In this document: positions 1 to 8,819 of the stretch, in pieces
How positions within the stretch are numbered: position 1 is the stretch's first letter
Layout of the letters: each line of letters opens with the position of its first letter
DNA from: Leptospira limi
Lineage (GTDB): Bacteria; Spirochaetota; Leptospiria; Leptospirales; Leptospiraceae
Length of the DNA: 64,000 nucleotides
NCBI RefSeq assembly: GCF_026151395.1
Contig: NZ_JAMQPV010000001.1
Span: 124,001-188,000 of the forward strand
Direction of reading: 5' to 3'
The notes under the pieces: model-generated
The model's database searches: none
The model's input: the letters and a program-made list of their open reading frames with translations, nothing else
What the model was told of the DNA's origin: nothing
Position numbers and translations under genes: made by a program

Positions 1-659
1 CTTTGTTTGTTACGATAGAAAAACAAAATAAAATGGTACAATCCAAACATAAACAAGGCACCAGTCAGTGCAATGTCCATTGTACTCTCAGCTAAAATAT
101 AGTTTTGTACGGTTTCGGCAGTTCCAAAAATTGGTGCATTTGGTAATCCACCTTCCTTGTGATGGAAATTACTGACTTCGATTTTGATTTGGATGTGATC
201 CTTGGTGACAAAGGTAAAACTTTGTCCTTGTGCAGATGGAATTGTTGTATTTTTATCTTCACCTGGAAATCCAGAGAGCACTACTCGATTAGCTGCAGTT
301 ATACGAAAACTCGTTCTCACTTCCGGGAGGTATAGCGAATATATTTGTGATTCATTAGGGAGTAAAATATCAAGTATGTAAGTTCCATACCCCTTCCCAT
401 CGATCATATTCGAACGTAAGGGAACATCATTCCAAAGTGATGGAACCGGGAGAAAAGTATAACTGGCATCAGGTGTCAATTCACCCAGTGTATGAGGATA
501 AAATTTCCATTCCCCTTGAAGTTTGATAGACTTTCCTGTTTTCCATGGGAAGGAACGAAGGTCGAGTGTACCAGAAGTAACTTCCTTAGAGGGAGTCACA
601 AGTTGGCATGCCACAGTAAGGAAAACGAGACAAAGTGTGATGCGATTGAAGAGGGTCAT
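1..659 (-). CDS. 7TM-DISM-type sensor lipoprotein, N-terminal part
   Basis: The gene starts at 659 and runs off the left edge, leaving about 219 codons. The N-terminus is a lipoprotein signal ending LTVAC (Cys18). A periplasmic sensory domain follows, with a GEWKFYP motif near residue 50 and a VPSLWN motif. The first membrane segment begins near residue 197. The same GEWKF...LPNHWN pattern occurs in the cyclase at 36383-38458, so this is probably another member of the 7TM-DISM signalling family. The output domain (cyclase, kinase or phosphatase) lies outside the window and cannot be named. It is divergent from the FliG-like gene at 773, with about 110 bp between them. Confidence 0.8.
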   Translation of the reverse strand, partial: MTLFNRITLCLVFLTVACQLVTPSKEVTSGTLDLRSFPWKTGKSIKLQGEWKFYPHTLGELTPDASYTFLPVPSLWNDVPLRSNMIDGKGYGTYILDILLPNESQIYSLYLPEVRTSFRITAANRVVLSGFPGEDKNTTIPSAQGQSFTFVTKDHIQIKIEVSNFHHKEGGLPNAPIFGTAETVQNYILAESTMDIALTGALFMFGLYHFILFFYRNKQ

Positions 660-772
660 CCCTATCCTTCAGAGACATTTCAGACCCTTATTTGGAAAGG
701 AAGTTTTCAAAATGAAAAAAATAATATTTTTTAGTTTGTACGAAGTACTGAGTAAGCTATTATGTCTCTTAA

Positions 773-1954
773 ATGGCACATTCCTCCGGTCCCAACAAAG
801 CCGCACTGGCATACCAAATTTTAGGCCAATACTTACCGGATGAAGTGTTCGCCCATCTGACTGATGCCGAAATCGAGTCTCTACTTCTGAAGGTAGAAAC
901 CAATCCCTCTCCCACAAAAGGCCAAGAAAAGGACATCTTACTCTCGTTCACCCATTTCCTTCAAAAAAAGGGAATCCGTTCGAATGTGGCCCAAGGAAAC
1001 CAACCGTTCCCCGGAGGAGGGAAACCTAACCCTAGCATTTCGCAACAAAATGAGGCAGAATTGCCTACCCTTGGTAGCAAGAATCCAAAGTTCGCAAAAC
1101 CTAACGCTTTAGGGGGAAAAACAACATATTCTGCCGACTACCAAACCCCAAAGGCTAACGTGATTGGTTCTTTTCCAAGTGGCATTCCGACAGGTGGCAA
1201 TCCCGAAACTAACGAACTCTATTCGTTATTAGAAGAGATCCTCAAAGAAGAGGAGAACAAACGATCAGGTCCACTTTGGACTGAGTTGCCAAAATTTTCC
1301 GTTGAGTTGCTCCAAAGTCTGACCCGGGATGAATCTCCCGAAGTAGTGGCAAGGGTTCTCAGTTTTTCGGACCCAGAATCAGCATCGGAAGTCCTTGCCG
1401 AATACCCAGAATCCCATAGAGAAGAGATCATTTTGGCACTTGCCGAGATTGACTTCCACTCAGACAGGGAACGTGACCAACTCGATCGTTTCCTACGCTT
1501 CAAAATGGAACTCATTGAGAAAAAAATGCCGGTTTCCAAGATCCGAAGCCGCAAAGCCAAAACCGCGGGGGAAATTCTCACCAGGCTTCCTTTTTTGCCA
1601 TCTCAAAATTTAATTGAACGAATTCAGAAAAAAAGCCCAGAATATGCCGAAACTATAGTAGAACACTACTTTCGTTTGGAAGACCTCCTTCATTTGGGAA
1701 GGACAAGTCTCACTCGTTTTTTTTCTGAGATCCATCCCCTTGTCATTGCTTGCGCATTGAAAGGTGTTGAGACCGAATTTCGTGACCAAGTGTATTCCAA
1801 TTTGGAATCTTGGCTTGTGAAAGAGATAAAGATCGAATGGGATTCGTTAGGTCCTGTTTCACTGGCAGAGATTGAAGAAGCCCAAAAAGGGATCTTAGAT
1901 CGTTTGCGGGAAGCAATGGATGAAGGCAAAGTGAAACTTTGGAGATTGAAGTAA
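773..1954 (+). CDS. fliG: FliG-like flagellar motor switch paralogue
   Basis: This 393-residue protein resembles FliG, the C-ring protein that links the MS ring to FliM and the stator. Residues about 10-45 look like the FliG N-domain (LPDEVFAHLTDAEIESL). A low-complexity Pro/Gly/Asn linker follows (about 75-150), then a middle domain (LLQSLTRDESPEVVARVLSF). The C-terminal domain ends with LGPVSLAEIEEAQKGI, close to the usual LGPVRLxDVEEAQ. The torque-helix stretch normally reading EVDTKDLALALKG is EIHPLVIACALKG here, so the conserved acidic residues are absent. It is therefore probably an accessory FliG of the kind spirochetes carry in several copies. fliH follows after 4 bp. No strong ribosome site is seen at 773. 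Confidence 0.75.
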   Translation: MAHSSGPNKAALAYQILGQYLPDEVFAHLTDAEIESLLLKVETNPSPTKGQEKDILLSFTHFLQKKGIRSNVAQGNQPFPGGGKPNPSISQQNEAELPTLGSKNPKFAKPNALGGKTTYSADYQTPKANVIGSFPSGIPTGGNPETNELYSLLEEILKEEENKRSGPLWTELPKFSVELLQSLTRDESPEVVARVLSFSDPESASEVLAEYPESHREEIILALAEIDFHSDRERDQLDRFLRFKMELIEKKMPVSKIRSRKAKTAGEILTRLPFLPSQNLIERIQKKSPEYAETIVEHYFRLEDLLHLGRTSLTRFFSEIHPLVIACALKGVETEFRDQVYSNLESWLVKEIKIEWDSLGPVSLAEIEEAQKGILDRLREAMDEGKVKLWRLK

Positions 1955-1958
1955 GGAT

Positions 1959-2882
1959 ATGGCAAAACTAGTTTTTAAACCCATTCAAATTGCCGACTTA
2001 CAAGAAGAAGTTGAAATCCAACTTCCTGATAAGTACAAAAAATTTCATAAGACCGATGAACAAGAAGACTTCGAGATAGACCAAGAAGGGAATATCATCG
2101 AACAATACCAAGGACCATCGATCGAAGAGATCGAAGCCGAACTCCAAAGGTATCGCCAAGAAACAGAAGAACAAGTCCGCCAATTATTAGAAGATGCTAA
2201 AAAACAAGCAAAGGCCATTGAAGAAGAAGGTAGAACCAAAGCCTTCCAAATGGTTCAGGACTCAAAAGAAAAAATCAAATTAGAAGAAGATTCTGGCCGA
2301 GCCAAAGCGGAACAAATCTTAGATCGTGCGAAGATGGAAGTCGAACGTATGATCAAAGAGGCCGAAATGAAACAGGCTGAGATCGAACACGAAGCCTACC
2401 AAAAAGGATATGATGCTGGACGTGAAGTTGGTTTTAAAAAAGGCCAAGGGGAAGTAAGACGACTCATTGACCGATTGGGAACTATCATTGGTAAAGCAAT
2501 CGACATTCGTGAAGAGATGATTGCCGCTTCTGAAAAACAAATGGTGGAAATGATTCTTGTCATTGCAAGAAAAGTTATCAAAGACGAAATCATTGAACGT
2601 AAAGAAATTGTACTCAATAACATTCGTGAAGCGATGAAACGAATTAAAGACCGTGACCGTATCGACATTCGTGTTAACTTCGCTGACCTAGAACTCACAA
2701 CAGCTCATAAAGACGAACTCATTAAACTAATGGAATCACTCAGAAAAGTAAACATCTACGAAGACTCTCGAGTCGACCGTGGTGGAGTGATCATCGAAAC
2801 AGATGTGGGAGCAATCGACGCAAGAATTTCCACTCAGCTCAAAGAAATTGAAGAGGCAATTCGAAACGTAGAACCAATATGA
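1959..2882 (+). CDS. fliH: Flagellar assembly protein FliH
   Basis: The 307-residue product matches FliH, the regulator of the flagellar export ATPase FliI at the base of the type III secretion apparatus. Residues about 50-165 are a highly charged Glu/Lys/Gln-rich helix with many coiled-coil heptads (EIEAELQRYRQETEEQVRQL). The region near 140-155 holds the YQKGYDAGREVGFKKGQ segment typical of FliH. The C-terminal half (VEMILVIARKVIKDEI onward) is the globular FliH/YscL domain. A ribosome site (AAGGA) lies just before the ATG. The stop overlaps the next start (ATGA at 2879-2882). The export ATPase gene fliI does not follow; sensor genes do. Confidence 0.9.
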   Translation: MAKLVFKPIQIADLQEEVEIQLPDKYKKFHKTDEQEDFEIDQEGNIIEQYQGPSIEEIEAELQRYRQETEEQVRQLLEDAKKQAKAIEEEGRTKAFQMVQDSKEKIKLEEDSGRAKAEQILDRAKMEVERMIKEAEMKQAEIEHEAYQKGYDAGREVGFKKGQGEVRRLIDRLGTIIGKAIDIREEMIAASEKQMVEMILVIARKVIKDEIIERKEIVLNNIREAMKRIKDRDRIDIRVNFADLELTTAHKDELIKLMESLRKVNIYEDSRVDRGGVIIETDVGAIDARISTQLKEIEEAIRNVEPI

Positions 2883-4864
2883 TTTCGAAAACCCGTTTTT
2901 CCCAATTTTTCCTTGGGTTCTTACTGTTTTTGTCACCAACTTTAGTAAGTTTGGTGGCGGAACCATGTGGAACCATGATCACATCCTTTGAAAAACCAGT
3001 GGTTTTAAAAACAGATTGGTTATTTAGAAAAGGGGACAATTTAGATTGGCGTGATGAGTCAGTTGAAGAAAGTTTTTGGGTCAAACGTTCCGTTCCGGAT
3101 TATGGAATTTCAAAAACAGAAAACCTAACAGGGTACCACTGGTATCGTTGTTCTTTTTATTTACCTGACAATTATACAACCCCAGTAGAACCGATAGCCA
3201 TCCAATTAGGTAGAATTCGTGACATCGATGAGTTTTATTTAAATGGAACTTTGATTGATAAAACAGGAACTGTTTTACCTAAATTAGAAGTAGATTTTCA
3301 AAAAATCAGAATTTATTCTCTTCCTACACACTTACTCAAACCAGGATTAAATGTGATGGCCATTCGGATTTATGCAGCCACAAATCTAAATGGATTAAAG
3401 GAAGCTCCCACAATTGCAAAAGAACGTATGTTACGTGAAGATGTGTTTTCAAAAGAACTTTTTGCGATGGTTTGTGGTTATGTTTTTATCTTTATGGGGA
3501 TTTACTTTTTAGTTGGTTCCATTGTTCGTGGAAGAGCTGGGGAAAATTTCTTTTTTGCATTATTTTCAATTTTTATGGGAATTTATGTTCTCATCCGCAC
3601 ACAACACAGAGATATTTTATTTGAAAGTTTCACTTGGTCATATGTTGCAGAACTTTTAGTCCTCATCTGTTTACCTGCATTTTTTATTAACTTCATGCAT
3701 CAATATTTGAAGTTGAAACGTAATATTGTGTTACTTGTTTATGAAGTGTTTTTATCTGTACTTTTTATCATCACTCTATTTTTCAGAAATCCAAAAACAT
3801 GGATCCTGGTGATTGCTCTCTTTAATTATGCATTACCAATTGCAATGGGACTTGTGATTTACTTATTTATTAAAAATGGACAAACAAATATTAAAAAGGT
3901 AAAATTTATACTGATTGGGATCGCTTGTTTATTACCTACAATATTAATCGATAGTTTGTCCGCTTTGGAAATCATCATTTCCATGCCCGGAACATTATAC
4001 TTAGGTTTTTTAATTTTTCTTGTGATGATATCGATCCAATTATCAAACGATATCGTCAAAGGATTGGAAAATTTTATAGAACAAGAAAAAGAACTCATCC
4101 AAATGGAGAGAGTCAAAACTGGATTTCTCATCAACTTATCTTCCGAATTTAAATCGGGAATGGAAAAAATCAAATCCGCGATTGAGAATATTACCACCAA
4201 TCAAAGTAAATCTATTGCGAAAGATGTGGTCAAACCATCTGCCAAAAAAGCCGTTAAGAAAAAATCAAAAGTTGCGAACACAAAACAAATTGGAGATCCA
4301 GTAAAACAAGCAGAAGATCATATATCTTACATGAGTTATATGGTTGAGGAAGCAATTTTACTCAGAAAACTGGAAGAACGAGACTATATTCCATTTTATG
4401 AAAGTTTTTCTGTCTCGGAGTTTGTAAAAAATTGCGTTGCCAGTGTAGAAAACCATTTGGGCCAACATCGAAAAAATACATATATTGATATAAAACCAAA
4501 TGATTTAGAAATTTATTTTCCTAAAGAATTATTATTCTGCATTTTAAGAAATTTGGTAGAGAATGCATACCAATACACGGATCCTAAAACAGACATTCAT
4601 ATTGAATTTTTCAATAGAGATGGATATCATCAATTGATTGTGATGGACGAAGGTATGGGACTTAGCCAAATAGAAATGGAAACTATTTTTCAAAAGTTTG
4701 TCCGAGGTTATCGTGACAAAAAAAATGAAATCCCTGGCGCAGGAATTGGCTTAACTTTAGTAGAAGCTTCAACCAACTTTTTATCTGGAACCGTTAGTTT
4801 AAAATCAAGCGAAGGAATGGGAGCCAAGTTTACAATTCGTATCCCAGAAAAACCAAAAAAATGA
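2879..4864 (+). CDS. 7TM-DISM sensor histidine kinase-like protein lacking the H-box His
   Basis: This 661-residue protein has a signal peptide (1-27) and a periplasmic DISM-type sensory domain (about 30-185). Membrane segments span about 194-390, and the cytoplasmic part is a kinase module. ATP-binding motifs look intact: N-box LFCILRNLVENAYQYT (about 550), DEGMG (about 589) and GAGIGL (about 620). The dimerisation helix reads FLINLSSEFKSGM where kinases have FxxNxSHELRTPL, so Ser422 stands where the phospho-acceptor His should be. A Lys-rich insert follows (about 440-470). It may be a non-phosphorylating partner, or it may phosphorylate another protein. It is translationally coupled at both ends, to fliH and to the next paralogue. 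Confidence 0.85.
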   Translation: MISKTRFSQFFLGFLLFLSPTLVSLVAEPCGTMITSFEKPVVLKTDWLFRKGDNLDWRDESVEESFWVKRSVPDYGISKTENLTGYHWYRCSFYLPDNYTTPVEPIAIQLGRIRDIDEFYLNGTLIDKTGTVLPKLEVDFQKIRIYSLPTHLLKPGLNVMAIRIYAATNLNGLKEAPTIAKERMLREDVFSKELFAMVCGYVFIFMGIYFLVGSIVRGRAGENFFFALFSIFMGIYVLIRTQHRDILFESFTWSYVAELLVLICLPAFFINFMHQYLKLKRNIVLLVYEVFLSVLFIITLFFRNPKTWILVIALFNYALPIAMGLVIYLFIKNGQTNIKKVKFILIGIACLLPTILIDSLSALEIIISMPGTLYLGFLIFLVMISIQLSNDIVKGLENFIEQEKELIQMERVKTGFLINLSSEFKSGMEKIKSAIENITTNQSKSIAKDVVKPSAKKAVKKKSKVANTKQIGDPVKQAEDHISYMSYMVEEAILLRKLEERDYIPFYESFSVSEFVKNCVASVENHLGQHRKNTYIDIKPNDLEIYFPKELLFCILRNLVENAYQYTDPKTDIHIEFFNRDGYHQLIVMDEGMGLSQIEMETIFQKFVRGYRDKKNEIPGAGIGLTLVEASTNFLSGTVSLKSSEGMGAKFTIRIPEKPKK

Positions 4865-6864
4865 TATCCTTACCATTCCGTCGCCTAATTCTATTTTGTT
4901 TTTGTTTCATTTCACTTAATTGTTCCCGTACAACTGACGAATCGACCGTTGTATTAAGGTTAGATGGTGAAGATTGGGGAATATATTTTAATGATAGTGC
5001 AGATTTATTAAATCCAGAATTTAATCCAAATAATTTGGACATTACAACTGTTCCCAACAATTTCCGTAATTTAAATAAATCTTATAAGGGATCTATTTGG
5101 ATTCGGAAAAGTTTTGAAATTACGACAGAACAACACCAAAAGTCGTTAGCCTTACAATTAGGGAAAGTGTACCAATCAGATGAGGTTTTCGTTAATGGTG
5201 TGTTAATCGGTAAAAACAATTCCGCTTTTGGCAAAGATCCTGAAGACTATTCGTTTGGAAGGCCTAGAATCTACCCTATTCCACATGATTTATTACTCGA
5301 AGGGGAAAATGTTTTAATCATCAAAATTGATTCATCACTTTCCACTTCGGCGGGGATCATCACTGGGCCAATCCGAATTGTCACTTACGAAGAAGCAATA
5401 AACGGAAATTTATATGATTCACTTGTCGAACTAATTTTCGTAGGTTTTTATCTTTTCATTGCATTGTTTTTCTTTATTAACTTTTTTAATCTAAGAGAGA
5501 ATAAAGAATACTTAAGTTTCAGCATACTGGCGCTTATCTTCTCAGGATATGAATTATGCAAAAACGAAGTTAGATTTTTGATCTTCAATCATTTTGCTAT
5601 TTTAAAATTCCTAGAATATTCATTTTTACTTATATTGCCATATGGTTTTATCAAATTCATCCAAGATTTTTTCGAATTAAAACCATTTAAATACCAAAGA
5701 ATTTACCTCTTCTTTCAATTTTTCTTTATCCTCGTTTTTCTCATCATCCAAAACCCTGTGTTTTGGTATAACTTCATTGGGTATTGGGATATCCACTTAC
5801 TTGCGGTGATTGGTTACGCAATTTATGTAACGATACTAAAATTCCGTGAACAAAAAAGAGGATCAACAATCCATTTATTGGCTCTTGTTTACCTACTCTA
5901 TTCAATTCTAAAAGAGATTCTAATTGAAAGAGGATATTTAAACTCACCATCTTCACTTGAAACTAGTTTTTTGGTGTATTTAATTTTAATGACCCTTGCT
6001 CTGCGATTTCAGTTTTTGATGATGAAACGAAAACTCCAAAATCGATATGACAGATTAAAAGAAGCCGATTCACTCAGAGAAAAAATTTTCTTTTATATGG
6101 ATGCAATGATCTCGGGTCCATTAAAATTAATGAAAGATAAACTTTCAGAGTACAGAGAATCTACTCAAAAAACCAAAGATAAAAACTTAGTAAAAGAAGT
6201 GATTGAAGTCCAATCGTCCATTGACAACGTCATGGATGATATCATTGAACTCTCAAGATTGGAAGTACTAAAAGAAGTTCCATTTAAAGAACAAGTAAAT
6301 TTTGTATCCTTTATCAATGATGTAATTCCAGAAGATGACATTACATATTCAATTAAAGTAAATCCAGAAACTGAAATTCTAAATAGTTTAGATTTAATTA
6401 ACTCTGTTGTAGTGAGACTAGTGGACTTTCCTCCATTTAAAGAATTTAATCACAATGATTTAATTATCACCCAAGATTTAAAGGGGAATGTTCATTTTAG
6501 ATTCTTATTATTCCACAGTAATTCCAAGGTGGCTCAAAAATTATACAATGAATTGTCCGAAAATTACAACCAACTCACCCCAATTAAAGTAAAGTGGGCG
6601 ATTATATTGGAAATCGTACGTTTGTTAGGTGCGAAAATTGACTTCAAAATCATCAAGAAAAAATATCTAAAAATCGATTTGGGAATCTCAGCAATTGTCC
6701 CTGTTTCAGAATTACAACCCATCAAAGATTCAACTTCAGTCGGGATACAAAACCAAAACTCTAAAAAATCAGAAAAAGAGGATTGGAGAGTTACTCTAAA
6801 GAGAATTTGGAAATTTTTAAAGGAAACAGAAATTAAAATTCCTAACTTTAAAAAGAAGAAATAA
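4861..6864 (+). CDS. 7TM-DISM lipoprotein sensor with degenerate kinase region (pseudokinase)
   Basis: This 667-residue paralogue of the preceding protein begins with a lipoprotein signal ending SLNC. It shares the periplasmic layout (LALQLGKVYQSDEVFVNGVLIG against IAIQLGRIRDIDEFYLNGTLID) and about seven membrane segments (residues about 185-385). The cytoplasmic part has a dimerisation-like helix (LREKIFFYMDAMISGPLKLMKDKL) but no H-box His. The region aligned with the ATPase has no N-box Asn, no DxGxG and no GxGxG. It should therefore not bind ATP in the usual way. Its start overlaps the upstream stop (ATGA, 4861-4864), which suggests paired synthesis, perhaps as a heterodimer. Confidence 0.8.
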   Translation: MISLPFRRLILFCFCFISLNCSRTTDESTVVLRLDGEDWGIYFNDSADLLNPEFNPNNLDITTVPNNFRNLNKSYKGSIWIRKSFEITTEQHQKSLALQLGKVYQSDEVFVNGVLIGKNNSAFGKDPEDYSFGRPRIYPIPHDLLLEGENVLIIKIDSSLSTSAGIITGPIRIVTYEEAINGNLYDSLVELIFVGFYLFIALFFFINFFNLRENKEYLSFSILALIFSGYELCKNEVRFLIFNHFAILKFLEYSFLLILPYGFIKFIQDFFELKPFKYQRIYLFFQFFFILVFLIIQNPVFWYNFIGYWDIHLLAVIGYAIYVTILKFREQKRGSTIHLLALVYLLYSILKEILIERGYLNSPSSLETSFLVYLILMTLALRFQFLMMKRKLQNRYDRLKEADSLREKIFFYMDAMISGPLKLMKDKLSEYRESTQKTKDKNLVKEVIEVQSSIDNVMDDIIELSRLEVLKEVPFKEQVNFVSFINDVIPEDDITYSIKVNPETEILNSLDLINSVVVRLVDFPPFKEFNHNDLIITQDLKGNVHFRFLLFHSNSKVAQKLYNELSENYNQLTPIKVKWAIILEIVRLLGAKIDFKIIKKKYLKIDLGISAIVPVSELQPIKDSTSVGIQNQNSKKSEKEDWRVTLKRIWKFLKETEIKIPNFKKKK

Positions 6865-6877
6865 AACAATTGTTTCA

Positions 6878-7504
6878 ATGATTATTAAATACATTACGAA
6901 ATCTAGTCCTGAATCCTTAATGAAAGCCTTTGCAGGATGTAAGGAACTAACTTATGATAAAGATGAATTTTTATTTCATGCGGGAGATGAAGTCACCCAC
7001 ATGGACCTTCTTGTCAATGGTGACTTACAGGTTTTTAAATATGATGGGAATATGAATGAAGTAACTCTAACTTTTTTCAGACCAGTATGTATTGTGGCAG
7101 AGTGGGCTGTTATCCAAGGAATTCCTTATCCAGCGTCTGCAAGGTTTACAAAAAAAAGCACAATCTTACGAATGCCACTTTCTGAAGTTCAAAATCGACT
7201 AAATTCTAATATTGAACTTAACCACATTCTAATGCACTCATTGATGAATAAAATCGAGACGTTAAACTTGGCAATTAATCGTGGTCTCACCATGGATGCA
7301 ATGCAAAGAGTAGCTCATTTCTTATTTTATGGAACACCCGATTCCCTTGCCCTAAAACAAACTCAGATGGCATCCTTACTTTACTTAAGACCTGAAACTT
7401 TCTCAAGAATTTTAAAACAGCTGAAAGACCAAGGACTTGTTGATACACAAAAAGGTGAGATTACAATTTTAGACAAAGAAGGACTCCTGAAAATTTTAGC
7501 TTAG
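6878..7504 (+). CDS. Crp/Fnr-family transcription regulator, probable NO/anaerobic regulator
   Basis: A 208-residue Crp/Fnr-type regulator. A cyclic-nucleotide-binding-like beta domain (about 15-110, with ELTYDKDEFLFHAGDEVTHM) leads into a dimer helix and a C-terminal winged helix (about 150-205, LKQTQMASLLYLRPETFSRI). There is no N-terminal Fe-S cysteine cluster as in Fnr, so it is more like the DNR/NnrR branch. It begins 13 bp after the pseudokinase gene and ends 50 bp before nnrS. A perfect TTGAT-N4-ATCAA box lies in that gap, and an identical-arm box precedes norC. The natural inference is that it controls the NO genes. Which signal it senses (NO through haem, or another) cannot be read from the sequence. 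Confidence 0.85.
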   Translation: MIIKYITKSSPESLMKAFAGCKELTYDKDEFLFHAGDEVTHMDLLVNGDLQVFKYDGNMNEVTLTFFRPVCIVAEWAVIQGIPYPASARFTKKSTILRMPLSEVQNRLNSNIELNHILMHSLMNKIETLNLAINRGLTMDAMQRVAHFLFYGTPDSLALKQTQMASLLYLRPETFSRILKQLKDQGLVDTQKGEITILDKEGLLKILA

Positions 7505-7507
7505 TAC

Positions 7508-7521
7508 TTGATTTGTATCAA
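7508..7521 (+). promoter_or_regulatory. FNR/DNR-type operator upstream of nnrS
   Basis: TTGATTTGTATCAA is a perfect TTGAT-N4-ATCAA palindrome. Its centre (7514.5) is 31 bp from the middle of a -10-like TAGTAT (7543-7548). That is the spacing of a class II activated promoter, with the box centred near -41.5. The predicted transcription start then falls at about the nnrS start codon (7555), so the mRNA may be nearly leaderless. Confidence 0.75.
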
Positions 7522-7554
7522 TGAAATGATACTGTCTTCAATTAGTATTAAGGT

Positions 7555-8781
7555 ATGAAACAATCTTTTTTTCAAAACAGTTTCTGGAACACAGCGTTTC
7601 GCCCATTTTTTTGGTTTGGCTCAGTTTTCGGAATCTTGGTCATTTCAATTTGGTTATTCATACTTTCGAATATTCTTAAAAATCCAATTCACATCAATGC
7701 GATTCACTGGCATTCCTACGAAATGGTATTCGGTTTTACCAAAGCCATCGTATTGGGATTTTTGTTCACTGCTGTTCAAAATTGGACAAATTCAACGATC
7801 CTAAAAGGGAAAAATTTATTCTACTTATTAGTCTTTTGGTTACTTGGAAGATTTTCATTTTATTCGTTTGGTTTTTTAAGTTACCTTTCTTTTGGATTTG
7901 ATATCTGTTCGGATATCATGGTCATCTATTTGCTTGTTCCAAAGTTGATTGTTCCTACCCAAAAACACAACAGACCCATTTTATACCATTATGCACTTTT
8001 TACTATTTTTCATATTATGAGTGCTCTATCTGCTTATTCCATTATAGATCCGGAGAAAACTTTACTTTTTATCCATCTAAGCATCTTTGTTGTTTTATTT
8101 TTGATACTCATCATAGGCGGACGAGTTGTTCCATTTTTCTCAGGAGTCGTAATCCAAGGGTATTCTTTTAAACGAATGCCAAAATTAGAAACTTTTCTAA
8201 TCTATCATCCATTTATTTTTTATCTAGCAAAACTCATACAATCATATTTCGAAGGGTACATTTTTAGTTCCATTTCCTTATTACAAGGGACAGGTTTCAC
8301 TGTTTTTGGAATGATTTCTTTTATCTTTGGATTTTCTTTATTTGCCTCAAATACAATTCGTTACATTTCATGGAAACCTTGGAAATCTTACCAAAGGCCT
8401 ATCCTTTGGATTTTGTATTTAGGTTACTTTTGGGTATGCCTTGGATTTTTACTCTATAGTTTAGCAGAATTAAATCTATTTCCAATTTCATCAGCAATCC
8501 ATAGCCTAACAGTTGGTGGTCTTGCCGTTTTTATTTATGGTATGATCACAAGAGTGAGTTTGGGTCATACTGGTAGAGCAATCGTGGCATCTCCTCTCAC
8601 TGTTTTTGCTTATGTTGTTTTAAATGTAAGTGTTGTGATTCGAGTCTTATTACCACTCTTCAACCAACACAAGTATGCATATTACCTTTCAGGCATTGGC
8701 TGGATTCTGTGTTTTGTTTTCTATGTTGTCCAGTATACAATCATTCTTTATACACCTAGACCTGATGGAAAACCTTCTTAA
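7555..8781 (+). CDS. nnrS: NnrS family haem-copper membrane protein
   Basis: This 408-residue, about 12-segment membrane protein matches NnrS, a haem- and copper-containing protein that protects cells from nitric oxide stress and accompanies denitrification genes. Family features seen are the N-terminal FRPFFWFG, the HWHSYEMVFGF motif (about 50-60) with GFLFTAVQNWTN, and the later GRVVPFFSGVV and HSLTVGGLAVFIYGMITRVS segments, which hold conserved His and Arg residues. It stands alone between the Crp/Fnr regulator and the convergent norD, and has its own FNR-type box. The start at 7555 follows AAGG closely. Confidence 0.92.
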   Translation: MKQSFFQNSFWNTAFRPFFWFGSVFGILVISIWLFILSNILKNPIHINAIHWHSYEMVFGFTKAIVLGFLFTAVQNWTNSTILKGKNLFYLLVFWLLGRFSFYSFGFLSYLSFGFDICSDIMVIYLLVPKLIVPTQKHNRPILYHYALFTIFHIMSALSAYSIIDPEKTLLFIHLSIFVVLFLILIIGGRVVPFFSGVVIQGYSFKRMPKLETFLIYHPFIFYLAKLIQSYFEGYIFSSISLLQGTGFTVFGMISFIFGFSLFASNTIRYISWKPWKSYQRPILWILYLGYFWVCLGFLLYSLAELNLFPISSAIHSLTVGGLAVFIYGMITRVSLGHTGRAIVASPLTVFAYVVLNVSVVIRVLLPLFNQHKYAYYLSGIGWILCFVFYVVQYTIILYTPRPDGKPS

Positions 8782-8819
8782 TTAAAAGATTCAAATATAA
8801 TTCTCTTTCCCATTCACTC

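Noticed and set aside
492..951. Several 60-106 codon open frames around the first gene gap
   Set aside because: They are antisense to or out of frame with the DISM sensor and FliG-like genes and have no ribosome site or recognisable motif.
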